Origin: Fibrobacter sp. UWB13
GTDB taxonomy: Bacteria > Fibrobacterota > Fibrobacteria > Fibrobacterales > Fibrobacteraceae
Direction: 5' to 3'
Length of the DNA: 64,000 nucleotides
NCBI RefSeq assembly: GCF_900177805.1
Contig: NZ_FXAX01000003.1
Span: forward strand, 186,001 to 250,000
Both the position numbers and the translations under genes were made by a program. Positions 8,090-16,262 of the stretch are shown one piece after another; the stretch's first letter is position 1, and each line of letters starts with the position of its first letter. Under the pieces are notes generated by a model. That model saw nothing but the letters and a program-made list of their open reading frames with translations. It ran no database searches and had not been told where the DNA came from.

Positions 8090-8640
8090 TTATCCACATC
8101 CTTCTGAGCTTTTTTACGATTATTCTGAGCAATATGCCCATAGATAGAAAGACCTTTCGTCACAACAGCTCCCGTTGCAGCCTTTTTCAGTTTTGCAATG
8201 GCAGAAAGACCACTCCCCTCATGCGTCACGAACGGATGAACCAACTTTCCTTTCAGATTATACTTTTCAAGGAAAGTATACATCAGCATAGGCATATCGT
8301 TCAACCACACTGGATAACCAATATAAATTTCATCAAACTCCTCGGGATTCACTTCCACAGGCTTAATCGCCGGGCGTGCATTTTCTGCGCGATCCTTTTT
8401 CGCTGCACTGAGGCATTCATCATAGGTCCTGGGGTATTCCGTTTCTGGCATCACGCGCAAAAGCGTAGCGCCCGTCTTTTCCGCAATCATCTCGGCAATG
8501 ATTTCGGTATTACCTTTGATAATTGTACCGACGCTGACGTTTTCGCCAATATGGGAAAAATAGGCGACGAGGATTTTCTTTTCGGCCGCCATGGATACAC
8601 CAATGAGAAACATCAATAGAATTAAGACTATTTTACGCAT
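8062..8640 (-). CDS. exported flavodoxin-like protein
   Basis: 192 residues. The flavodoxin fold is clear: an FMN phosphate loop region (VAYFSHIGENVS), the GYPVWLNDMPM segment after the third strand, and THEGSGLS before the last helices. It begins with a signal peptide (MRKIVLILLMFLIGVSMA, about 18 residues), so this flavodoxin is predicted to be exported. The start has a strong ribosome site (GGAGCGGAGC). It heads an operon with the DUF4405 membrane protein, which suggests a membrane-to-periplasm electron-transfer pair. Confidence 0.85.
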   Translation of the reverse strand: MRKIVLILLMFLIGVSMAAEKKILVAYFSHIGENVSVGTIIKGNTEIIAEMIAEKTGATLLRVMPETEYPRTYDECLSAAKKDRAENARPAIKPVEVNPEEFDEIYIGYPVWLNDMPMLMYTFLEKYNLKGKLVHPFVTHEGSGLSAIAKLKKAATGAVVTKGLSIYGHIAQNNRKKAQKDVDKWLKFLGVL

Positions 8641-8766
8641 GCTCCGCTCCTGTTCTCAATTTTTTACCATTAACTAAAAATAATATAAAAAAACAAGAGA
8701 AACCACACGCAATTAGAACAATATGGAATACATTTGAGCTAAAGCAAACAAAACGGCATCAATCCA

Positions 8767-9411
8767 CTAAACTTCCGCCAAAAACTGTTTAATTTTAGCC
8801 TTGACGAAATTCAAGTCCGGGTTCGTAATTACCGGAATGAGCGCATTAATTTCTTCGACGGACTTATCCCACCATTTCCACTTGAGCAAAAGCATCGTCA
8901 GTTCCTCGTCGAAACGGTTGCGGATATACTGCGCCGGGTTACCCGCCACAATCGTATAGGGCTCCACATCGCTCCCCACGACCGCATTCGCTCCTATGAT
9001 GGCACCATCGCCAATATGCACACCCGGCAAAATCACAGCGTTCTGCCCAATCCACACATCGTTCCCAATTACCGTATCGCCCTTGAGTGGCAAATTTTCT
9101 TTAGCAGGAGGCGCCATATTCCAGCCCTGCAATGTGTAAAACGGGAACGTCGAAACCGCATTCATCTGATGGTTCGCACCATTCATCACGAACTCCACCC
9201 CTGCCGCGATTTGGCAGAATTTTCCGACAATTAACTTGTCGTCATTCCACGGATAAAGATGCGTCACGTGACTCTCGAAATCGCTATCGGCAATGTAGGT
9301 GAAATCGCCCACGACAATCTGCGGATTCTTGAGCGTCGGCTTCACGTAAATTTCCTTGTCGTACCCAGCAATCGGGTGGACCGTCATCGGATCAGGGAGT
9401 GTATTTGGCAT
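8767..9411 (-). CDS. CatB/Vat-type hexapeptide acetyltransferase
   Basis: 214 residues from the ATG at 9411, chosen because GGAGGTCACT lies directly upstream and because the upstream extension to 9510 does not match the family. It is a left-handed beta-helix xenobiotic acyltransferase: hexapeptide repeats (VIGNDVWIGQNAVILPG, IGDGAIIGANAVVG), the catalytic-His region NGANHQMNAVSTFPF and the C-terminal LLLKWKWWDKS helix. The family O-acetylates chloramphenicol or streptogramins, but many members have other or unknown acceptors, so resistance should not be assumed. Confidence 0.85.
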   Translation of the reverse strand: MPNTLPDPMTVHPIAGYDKEIYVKPTLKNPQIVVGDFTYIADSDFESHVTHLYPWNDDKLIVGKFCQIAAGVEFVMNGANHQMNAVSTFPFYTLQGWNMAPPAKENLPLKGDTVIGNDVWIGQNAVILPGVHIGDGAIIGANAVVGSDVEPYTIVAGNPAQYIRNRFDEELTMLLLKWKWWDKSVEEINALIPVITNPDLNFVKAKIKQFLAEV

Positions 9412-9652
9412 AGTGACCTCCGTGGGTGAGATATGGGAAAAGGTAATAAAAAGCAAATAAACCAGTCTTTTCCGAATTGGTCGGGAATCTTCTTTTCGCG
9501 ATCCATTCACAAAAAGTCATTTTATGACATTAAAGAAACATATATTAATAAAGAAGAATTCAATGAAGGACTTTATAAACTGGGATAAGAAAACAATTAT
9601 TTTTAAACAATATATCAACATAAATTTTGCAAAATTAGACAAAATTCACTAA

Positions 9653-9714
9653 TTATAACATTTTTATTTGTTATTAACATTTTAAAAAGTTATATTACTA
9701 TATAAATGTTATAA
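9653..9714. promoter_or_regulatory. promoter/operator region of the AbiE-like pair
   Basis: TTATAACATTT (9653-9663), TTATTAACATTT (9671-9682, one-base insertion) and the inverted copy AAATGTTATAA (9704-9714) surround a plausible promoter (TTGTTA 9669-9674, TATATT 9691-9696). An AAGGAG ribosome site and the ATG at 9726 follow. The rest of the 9412-9725 gap is AT-rich, with no gene seen. Confidence 0.6.
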
Positions 9715-9725
9715 AGGAGCGGATT

Positions 9726-10727
9726 ATGTCTTTTTCCATACAGAAAGTCATTGACTCAATCAAAGGAATCTTTGAATATTTCGGTTTCGACAGTGAAGTC
9801 AAACAAGCTCAAAAACCGAAGGAACTCCCCATGTATCTGACCTCAAACCGTGATTTTTTTGATGTAAATATTTGTGGCATGAACTTTACCGCCATCGTTC
9901 CGAATAATGGCGAGACGTTCTCCGCAGAAGCGTTGTCCAAACAAATCGAGAAATACAAACAGGCTTTTTCACAACCAACAGCCTTCTTTTTCGAAAACAC
10001 CACTGCGATCCAACAAAAAGCACTCATTGAAAACCGTATTCCATTTTTAGCTAATCCAACCATCGTATTTTTACCCTTTCTCGGCATCGCCATGCAACAG
10101 CGACGGAAATCGAGTTACGAGTACTCCGTACAAAAAGAAAAAATGAGTCCCCAAACGCAATTGCTCTTTTTATACATGCTTTATAAAGTCAAGGATGCAT
10201 ATGTATCACGCACGCAGGCGGCACAAGATTGCGGACTCAATGTTATGGCTGTTTCAAGAAGTGGCAAAGAGCTTGCTTCATACGGTTTAATAAAACAGGA
10301 AGAACACGGCAGAAGTGTCTTGATGACTTGCGCGTTAAACGGGAAGGATCTTATACAAAAAGCCATGTCCTACCTAATAAGTCCTGTGCAAAAAAATATC
10401 ATTGTAAAAAAGACCGATTTAAAAGCCAATTTTCCAATCGCAGGAGAGACCGCACTTTCTTCAATGACAATGCTCGGCTCACCAAAAATAGAAACCTGTG
10501 CAAATGCAAAAAAAGAGATTTCCCCAAACATTGTGGACTATACAAAAGACGCACGGTGGCTTGCACCTGAAACATTGACGAACGTGCAAATATGGAAATA
10601 CAATCCAACGCAGTTCACAAAAGATGGATGTGTGGATCCACTTTCACTTTACTTATCAATGAAGGATTCAAAAGACGAAAGAATTCAGGCTTGTCTAGAC
10701 GAAATGATGGAAAAAACAAAATGGTAA
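9726..10727 (+). CDS. putative antitoxin/regulator with winged-helix domain, paired with a nucleotidyltransferase
   Basis: 333 residues. The middle (about 140-215) reads as a winged helix: SPQTQLLFLYMLYKVKD, SRTQAAQDCGLNVMAVSRS, then LASYGLIKQEEHG. The N-terminal 140 and C-terminal 110 residues match nothing I know. It overlaps the nucleotidyltransferase gene by seven bases and has inverted repeats in its promoter, the arrangement of AbiEi-AbiEii type IV toxin-antitoxin pairs, in which the regulator represses its own operon. The antitoxin role is inferred from context. Base composition is distinctly AT-rich compared with the flanking core genes, suggesting transfer. Confidence 0.6.
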   Translation: MSFSIQKVIDSIKGIFEYFGFDSEVKQAQKPKELPMYLTSNRDFFDVNICGMNFTAIVPNNGETFSAEALSKQIEKYKQAFSQPTAFFFENTTAIQQKALIENRIPFLANPTIVFLPFLGIAMQQRRKSSYEYSVQKEKMSPQTQLLFLYMLYKVKDAYVSRTQAAQDCGLNVMAVSRSGKELASYGLIKQEEHGRSVLMTCALNGKDLIQKAMSYLISPVQKNIIVKKTDLKANFPIAGETALSSMTMLGSPKIETCANAKKEISPNIVDYTKDARWLAPETLTNVQIWKYNPTQFTKDGCVDPLSLYLSMKDSKDERIQACLDEMMEKTKW

Positions 10728-11467
10728 ACGGAATAGAAAAATTTAGAGAAAAATTTGAAAAATTCAACGACGGCTATGCAGTTATCGGCGGCACAGCTTG
10801 TTCCGTCGTTATGGAAACAGAAGGCTTGCCATTTCGCACTACAAAAGACATTGACGCAATCCTGATTGTTGATGCAGACAATTTCACCGAATTTGCGAAA
10901 GAATTTTGGAACTTTGTCAAAGAAGGCGGATACAAATGCGGCTGGAAAGGTGACGAAAACCCGCATTTTTACAGGTTTACCGAACCACATGCAGGATACC
11001 CCTCGCAAATCGAATTCTTTTCAAGAAGTGCATATCCGATGACAATCCCCAAAGGAATAACCCCCGTGCACGTTGAAGACGATATATCCAGCCTTTCAGC
11101 AATCGTGTTGGACGATGACTATTACAGTTTACTGAAAAATAGTTGCGAAAAAATGAACGGAATTCGCATTCTCAAAGCGGAATACCTAATCGTTTTTAAA
11201 ATGTATGCACGAATTAATTTGGAAACAGAAAAGGAAGCAGGAAAACAGGTTAATGACAAAGATTTCAAGAAACATAAGAACGATGTTTTCCGATTATTGC
11301 AGTTGATCCCACCAGACTTAAAAGTTTCGTTGCCTGAAAAAATCAAGCGCCATATTGAACAGTTTTTGAATTCCATGCAAAACGAACCGCTTGACGAACA
11401 GGTGCTAGGAATGATTAGTAAGAGCGAAGCGTTAAGAGTGTTGAAGGAAGTGTATTTGTCTAAATAG
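10721..11467 (+). CDS. AbiEii-like nucleotidyltransferase (putative toxin)
   Basis: 248 residues from the ATG at 10721, which lies inside the last codons of the preceding gene. The nucleotidyltransferase core is clear: AVIGGTACSVVMETEG followed by RTTKDIDAIL (the GG and DxD residues) and a third acidic strand (YPSQIEFFSR). AbiEii-type enzymes attach nucleotides to tRNA or other targets and arrest growth. Whether this one is toxic is not shown. Together with the upstream gene it forms a two-gene cassette. Confidence 0.7.
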   Translation: MVNGIEKFREKFEKFNDGYAVIGGTACSVVMETEGLPFRTTKDIDAILIVDADNFTEFAKEFWNFVKEGGYKCGWKGDENPHFYRFTEPHAGYPSQIEFFSRSAYPMTIPKGITPVHVEDDISSLSAIVLDDDYYSLLKNSCEKMNGIRILKAEYLIVFKMYARINLETEKEAGKQVNDKDFKKHKNDVFRLLQLIPPDLKVSLPEKIKRHIEQFLNSMQNEPLDEQVLGMISKSEALRVLKEVYLSK

Positions 11468-11551
11468 CTAAATCATTTTTTAATATATTTTTTTTACAAA
11501 AAAATCTTCACTATCTATACAAAAAATCATTGATTGCAAAGGATAAAAATC

Positions 11552-13726
11552 ATGGCAAGAAAACCATTGGAACCTAATTTATGGACTATTGGAGACACAT
11601 TCAAACACATGTATTCCGTACCTGTGTACCAACGTCCATATTCCTGGGAATCTACACAAATCAATGTAATTTTGGACGATATTTTCAAAGCTTATAAGCA
11701 ACCCGAATCAGATCGTGAAGAAGGCTACTTTATAGGAAGCATCTACATACACGATAAAAATGAAAAATTAAAAGGACTAATTCAAAAGTATGAAATCATT
11801 GATGGGCAACAGAGATTAACAACCATATCGTTGCTTTTATTATCAATATATTCGCTTGCAGTCCAGTACAATATTTCAGAAACCGAACAAACATTTCTCA
11901 ACATCAAAGCGGCTCTTTGGAAATATATAGATCGATCTTACGATAAACAAAATAGAGCGGTTTCGTTAAACAGCATCGAAAAGAAAAGCTTTGAGGATCT
12001 TTACAACACGTGTTTTGAAAAACCAAATAAAATACTAGACTTTTGTAACCAATATAAAACAAATAATAATTTTGAAAAACGTGTAATAGAGAATTTTAGA
12101 ACTATTTACAACTACGTTGAAAAAGAATTTCCCAAGGGAAAAAATAACGACCTTCTGAATTTCGCAGATTTTCTACTAAACTTCGTACAGATTATAGCTA
12201 TTGATTCAACCTGCAGCATAAGCAAGGCTTTTTCAATATTTGAATCCATAAACAGTAAAGGAAAGCCCCTAGACGAGATTGATAAAATAAAAACATATAT
12301 ATTCTCGGAACTAGACGAAGCATCCTATGATTACTATTTAGATCTATGGGGTAAACTGATTATCGAAACAAATGACCAATTGTACGACTATATGTACAAC
12401 TACATTAAAGCGTACATTTCATTCTATCGACAAAATATTAATGTTGATAATTTCAAGTCGCTAAGTCGGAATGAAATACAAGTATATTTCAAGAAAAACA
12501 GCATTACAGAAGCTCTCAAAGCAATTCTTGACGACATGTACAAAAAAGTCAAGTTCTACAACATGCTTGGGGACGTGAACAAAGCGAATGAGCTCGTAAA
12601 AAACAATGAATTTCGATTTTATTATACAATATTCAACCAAATCAACTACAAGCATCCAAAGCCACTATTTCTCCGTTGCATAGAAGAATATGCATCAAAA
12701 AAAATATCAAAAGACAATTTAGTGAGTATCATCCGTGAAACGGTAAAATTCATGTTTGAATTCCTTACAATTAGCGACCGAGATAGCAAGGATGCAATCA
12801 CAATGTTTTCAACAATAATGAATGACATATACATTCGTTCAAGCGTAAATAAAGACATTGTGATTAATGTAATTGCAAATGAAATGATTTCTAAAGCAGT
12901 CACTACAGATAGAATAAAATCCAATTTAGCAAACATGGATGCATATGAACAAAACAAGAAAATAGCCGTAGCTCTTCTAGCTCTATACGAATCCACAAGC
13001 ATCGACAAAAAAGGTAAAGTCAAAATTTCCTATGACAAGGCATACACCCTACTTCATAATTACGGACAGACATTCAGCTTAGATCACCTATTGGTTCAAA
13101 CACCAGCTCCGAAATCTGAATTTAAATATTATCGCGACGCCAATGATAAACTAGTCTTAAAAAAAGGACATGACTTCGAACCAGGAGTAGTTATTCCAGG
13201 AATGGAGTACGATCAATTTACCAAAATAGTATTAAACAAAATCGGAAACCTTCGTTTATGGTACAAAGATGAAAATTCTTCACGACAAAACGATGCTATA
13301 CAATTAAACGCCTATACTGGATTTAATACATACAAAAAAATTCAAAATAGAAGTAAAAACATAATTGATACATTAGTCGATAAATGTTTGCCAATGTCCA
13401 ACTACAATCCAAATTTAAAGCTTATTTCAGACCTAAAAGAGAACGCACTTCCTAAATTAAACAAACTTATCGAATACGGATTACTTCATATCGGCGATAA
13501 ATTATACATTACAACTGAAAATAACAATTCAGAAGCTACACTATTAGACGGCTCATATGTAGAATACAAAGGGAAAAAAATGAAAATCAGTGATTGGGGT
13601 TGTAATGTTACTGGAAAGAAAAATGTAAACATCTACACAATTTCAGCACTTGTTGGAGAAGATGAAACTTTACAACAAAAAAGAATCAAATATACGATAA
13701 ATCATAATGAAGAAACCCTAGGATAA
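11552..13726 (+). CDS. DUF262/DUF1524 protein (GmrSD-like) with RAMA-like C-terminus
   Basis: 724 residues from the ATG at 11552 (AAAGGA upstream; an in-frame TTG at 11534 is less likely). The N-terminal DUF262 ParB-like NTPase/nuclease domain is unmistakable: VPVYQRPYSWE, IIDGQQRLTTI and FESINSKGKPLDEIDKIK. A DUF1524 His-Me-finger-like segment follows (FSLDHLLVQTP, about residue 515). The last 90 residues (LNKLIEYGLLHIGDKLYI ... ATLLDGSYVEYKGKKM) resemble the RAMA domain found in modification-dependent restriction proteins. GmrSD-family proteins restrict modified phage DNA. AT-rich, single gene, between the AbiE-like pair and recQ. Confidence 0.75.
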   Translation: MARKPLEPNLWTIGDTFKHMYSVPVYQRPYSWESTQINVILDDIFKAYKQPESDREEGYFIGSIYIHDKNEKLKGLIQKYEIIDGQQRLTTISLLLLSIYSLAVQYNISETEQTFLNIKAALWKYIDRSYDKQNRAVSLNSIEKKSFEDLYNTCFEKPNKILDFCNQYKTNNNFEKRVIENFRTIYNYVEKEFPKGKNNDLLNFADFLLNFVQIIAIDSTCSISKAFSIFESINSKGKPLDEIDKIKTYIFSELDEASYDYYLDLWGKLIIETNDQLYDYMYNYIKAYISFYRQNINVDNFKSLSRNEIQVYFKKNSITEALKAILDDMYKKVKFYNMLGDVNKANELVKNNEFRFYYTIFNQINYKHPKPLFLRCIEEYASKKISKDNLVSIIRETVKFMFEFLTISDRDSKDAITMFSTIMNDIYIRSSVNKDIVINVIANEMISKAVTTDRIKSNLANMDAYEQNKKIAVALLALYESTSIDKKGKVKISYDKAYTLLHNYGQTFSLDHLLVQTPAPKSEFKYYRDANDKLVLKKGHDFEPGVVIPGMEYDQFTKIVLNKIGNLRLWYKDENSSRQNDAIQLNAYTGFNTYKKIQNRSKNIIDTLVDKCLPMSNYNPNLKLISDLKENALPKLNKLIEYGLLHIGDKLYITTENNNSEATLLDGSYVEYKGKKMKISDWGCNVTGKKNVNIYTISALVGEDETLQQKRIKYTINHNEETLG

Positions 13727-13797
13727 TTCCATATACAAATTACATCCTTTTAAAATATACACACGCTTTTCCGTACTGTACAAACAACACACCCGCT

Positions 13798-15639
13798 ATG
13801 CCCACCGCTCACGAAATTTTAAAATCTGTTTTTGGCTACGATGCGTTCCGACCCATGCAACAGGAAATCATCGAGCACGTCGTATCGCGAAAAGATGCGC
13901 TCGTGCTGATGCCGACTGGCGGCGGAAAGTCCATTTGCTACCAGATTCCGGCCTTGATGTTCAAGGGCATCACGGTCGTCATTTCGCCGTTGATTTCACT
14001 GATGAAAGATCAGGTGGACGCGCTAAATGCAAACGGCATCGGGGCAGATGCGCTGAACAGCAACAACGAAGAAGGCGAAAACGCGGCCATCCGGGAGCGT
14101 TGTAAAGCAGGCCAGACCAAGATTCTCTACATTTCGCCGGAGCGTTTGCAGCGTGAAATTCCGTGGATGCAACAGCACTTGAACATTTCGCTGTTCGCTA
14201 TCGACGAGGCGCATTGCATTTCGCAATGGGGGCACGATTTCCGCCCGGAATACACGCAGCTCGGCGGGTTGCATCAAGCGTTCCCGAACGCAACAATCAT
14301 GGCGCTGACGGCAACGGCAGACAAGCTCACAAAAGAAGATATTGTCAGGCAGCTGAACTTGCGAGATTTTAGACTTTTCGTGAGTTCGTTCGACCGCCCG
14401 AATCTGAGTCTCGATGTGCGTCGCGGTTATTCCGCTTCCGAAAAGCTGAAAGCGATTTTATCCATCATTTCAAAGCATAAGCACGAATCGGGAATCATCT
14501 ATTGCCTTTCGCGCAAGAGCACCGAAAAAGTTGCCGACGAACTCATCAACGCAGGCGTTTACGCAAAGGCATACCATGCGGGGCTTACCGCCGAAGAACG
14601 CAACAACGTGCAAGAGGATTTCATCAACGACAATATCGATGTCGTGTGCGCGACAATCGCATTCGGCATGGGCATCGACAAAAGCAATGTCCGTTATGTC
14701 ATCCATTACAATCTCCCCAAGAGCATCGAGAGCTTTTACCAAGAAATCGGGCGCGCGGGTCGCGACGGTCTCCCTTCCGAAACGGTGCTGTTCTACAATT
14801 TCCAGGACATCATCACGCTCCGCAAATTTGTAAACGAGAGCGGCCAGCGAGACATCAACTCCGAGAAGCTCGACCGCATGCAGGAATACGCCGAATCGCA
14901 GGTTTGCCGTCGTCGCATTTTGCTCAACTACTTCGGCGAAAACAACAGCAGCAACTGCGGGAATTGCGACATCTGCAAGCACCCGCCACAGCGTTTCAAC
15001 GGCACAATCCTCGTGCAAAAAGCACTCTCAGCCATAAAGCGCACAGGCGAGCACATAGGCTTTTCAATGACCGCCGACATACTCAAGGGAACGCTCAGCG
15101 ACGAAATCGTCCAGAAGGGTTACGACAAACTCAAAACGTTCGGTGCCGGCAGCAAAACAACGCTCAAGCATTGGCACGACTACCTTTTGCAAATGCTGCA
15201 ACTCGGTTACATCGAAATTGCCTACAACGAGAACAACCACCTTAAAATTACCGAGAGCGGGAACGAAGTCCTCTTTGGGAAGAAAACGGCAGAACTTGCC
15301 GTCGCCCCAAAAACAGAAGCAAAAGAAGACGCGAAGCCGAGAAGTGGGCGCGCAACATTCAATCGCGGCGGCAATTCACGCACTACATTTACGCACACAG
15401 CCGACGACGCGGAAGACAATTCCCTTTTTGAAGCTCTGCGAAAAGTCCGCAGGCAAATCGCCAACGAAAACAACTGGCCGGCCTACGTCGTGCTCTCCGA
15501 CCGCACGCTAAGAGATCTCGCCTACAAGGCGCCCACATCCATCAACGAACTGCAAGACGTATTTGGCTTTGGTGAAATGAAAATTCGAAAGTTCGGGCAA
15601 CAATTCGTAGACGCCATCCGCGATTACATGAAGCAATAA
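13798..15639 (+). CDS. recQ: ATP-dependent DNA helicase RecQ
   Basis: 613 residues. Motifs: the QQ..I N-terminal RecQ motif 0 (RPMQQEIIEHV), Walker A TGGGKSICYQIP, DEAH (AIDEAHCISQWGHDFRPEY), the aromatic loop, and motif VI (QEIGRAGRDG). The zinc-binding cysteines are at CRRRILLNYFGE...CGNCDIC, then a winged helix and a C-terminal HRDC domain (about 535-610) after a basic linker. It acts in recombination and fork repair. No Shine-Dalgarno sequence is visible before the ATG. Composition returns to the GC-rich core type, so this marks the right edge of the preceding insert. Confidence 0.95.
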   Translation: MPTAHEILKSVFGYDAFRPMQQEIIEHVVSRKDALVLMPTGGGKSICYQIPALMFKGITVVISPLISLMKDQVDALNANGIGADALNSNNEEGENAAIRERCKAGQTKILYISPERLQREIPWMQQHLNISLFAIDEAHCISQWGHDFRPEYTQLGGLHQAFPNATIMALTATADKLTKEDIVRQLNLRDFRLFVSSFDRPNLSLDVRRGYSASEKLKAILSIISKHKHESGIIYCLSRKSTEKVADELINAGVYAKAYHAGLTAEERNNVQEDFINDNIDVVCATIAFGMGIDKSNVRYVIHYNLPKSIESFYQEIGRAGRDGLPSETVLFYNFQDIITLRKFVNESGQRDINSEKLDRMQEYAESQVCRRRILLNYFGENNSSNCGNCDICKHPPQRFNGTILVQKALSAIKRTGEHIGFSMTADILKGTLSDEIVQKGYDKLKTFGAGSKTTLKHWHDYLLQMLQLGYIEIAYNENNHLKITESGNEVLFGKKTAELAVAPKTEAKEDAKPRSGRATFNRGGNSRTTFTHTADDAEDNSLFEALRKVRRQIANENNWPAYVVLSDRTLRDLAYKAPTSINELQDVFGFGEMKIRKFGQQFVDAIRDYMKQ

Positions 15640-15641
15640 AA

Positions 15642-15668
15642 AATCCCGCAGCACACGCCGCGAGATTT
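15642..15668. terminator. bidirectional terminator between recQ and ompH
   Basis: AATCCCGC and GCGAGATT pair around a CACACGCC-containing loop, with an A-run before and TTTTC after. A near-identical hairpin serves ilvE at 52757. Confidence 0.7.
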
Positions 15669-15728
15669 TCATTCATAAAATTTAACTGGGTCCTTCCGCC
15701 TTCGGCGTCAGGATGACGCTTCCAGTAA

Positions 15729-16244
15729 CTATCTATTATTCAGATAATTCAGCACCTTGTTCGTAAGGTCGTTTTCCTTCTTCCAGAAGAGAACGGCACC
15801 GGTAGCACGGTCAATGACCATGTCATAGCCTTCCTGCAAAGCAATTTCGTTTACTGCCTTGCGGATAAGCTGGATAATCGGGGCACTCACCTTTTCGTTT
15901 TCAGTGATGAGCTCACCGTTACGGCCATAGACGCGGTCGATGAACGATTTGAGTTCCGTATCCTTCTTGTTGTACTCGGCTTCAAGTTCGCGCTTCTTTT
16001 CGTCCGAGAGCATCAGGACTTGCTTATCGAGCTTTTCCTTGATAGCGGCAAGTTCCTTCTGCAAGAGGTTCGCCTGCTGTTCCCACTTAGCCACCTGGCG
16101 GTCGTATTCTTCCTGAGCCTTCTTGGTGCCCTTGAATCCGTCAAAGATAATCTTTGAATCCACATGAGCAATGCGAAGACCATCTTCGGCAAAGCTAGCG
16201 CATGCAAAGACTACCGAAAGTAAAACGATCAACTTGCGAATCAT
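15729..16244 (-). CDS. skp: OmpH/Skp-family periplasmic chaperone
   Basis: 171 residues. A signal peptide (MIRKLIVLLSVVFACASFA) is followed by VDSKIIFDGFKGTKKA, then a long coiled-coil with regularly spaced charged residues (about 35-120) and a short C-terminal alpha/beta end (IVLRKA..EGYDMVIDRATGAVLFW type). Skp trimers hold unfolded outer-membrane proteins on their way to the Bam complex. It lies 18 bases after bamA, with a strong GGAGGAG ribosome site, so it is co-transcribed with bamA, the usual order in many phyla. Confidence 0.9.
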   Translation of the reverse strand: MIRKLIVLLSVVFACASFAEDGLRIAHVDSKIIFDGFKGTKKAQEEYDRQVAKWEQQANLLQKELAAIKEKLDKQVLMLSDEKKRELEAEYNKKDTELKSFIDRVYGRNGELITENEKVSAPIIQLIRKAVNEIALQEGYDMVIDRATGAVLFWKKENDLTNKVLNYLNNR

Positions 16245-16262
16245 AGAGCTCCTCCACTCAGG

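Noticed and set aside
9412-9510. N-terminal extension of the acetyltransferase
   Set aside because: The GGAGG site and family length support the start at 9411.
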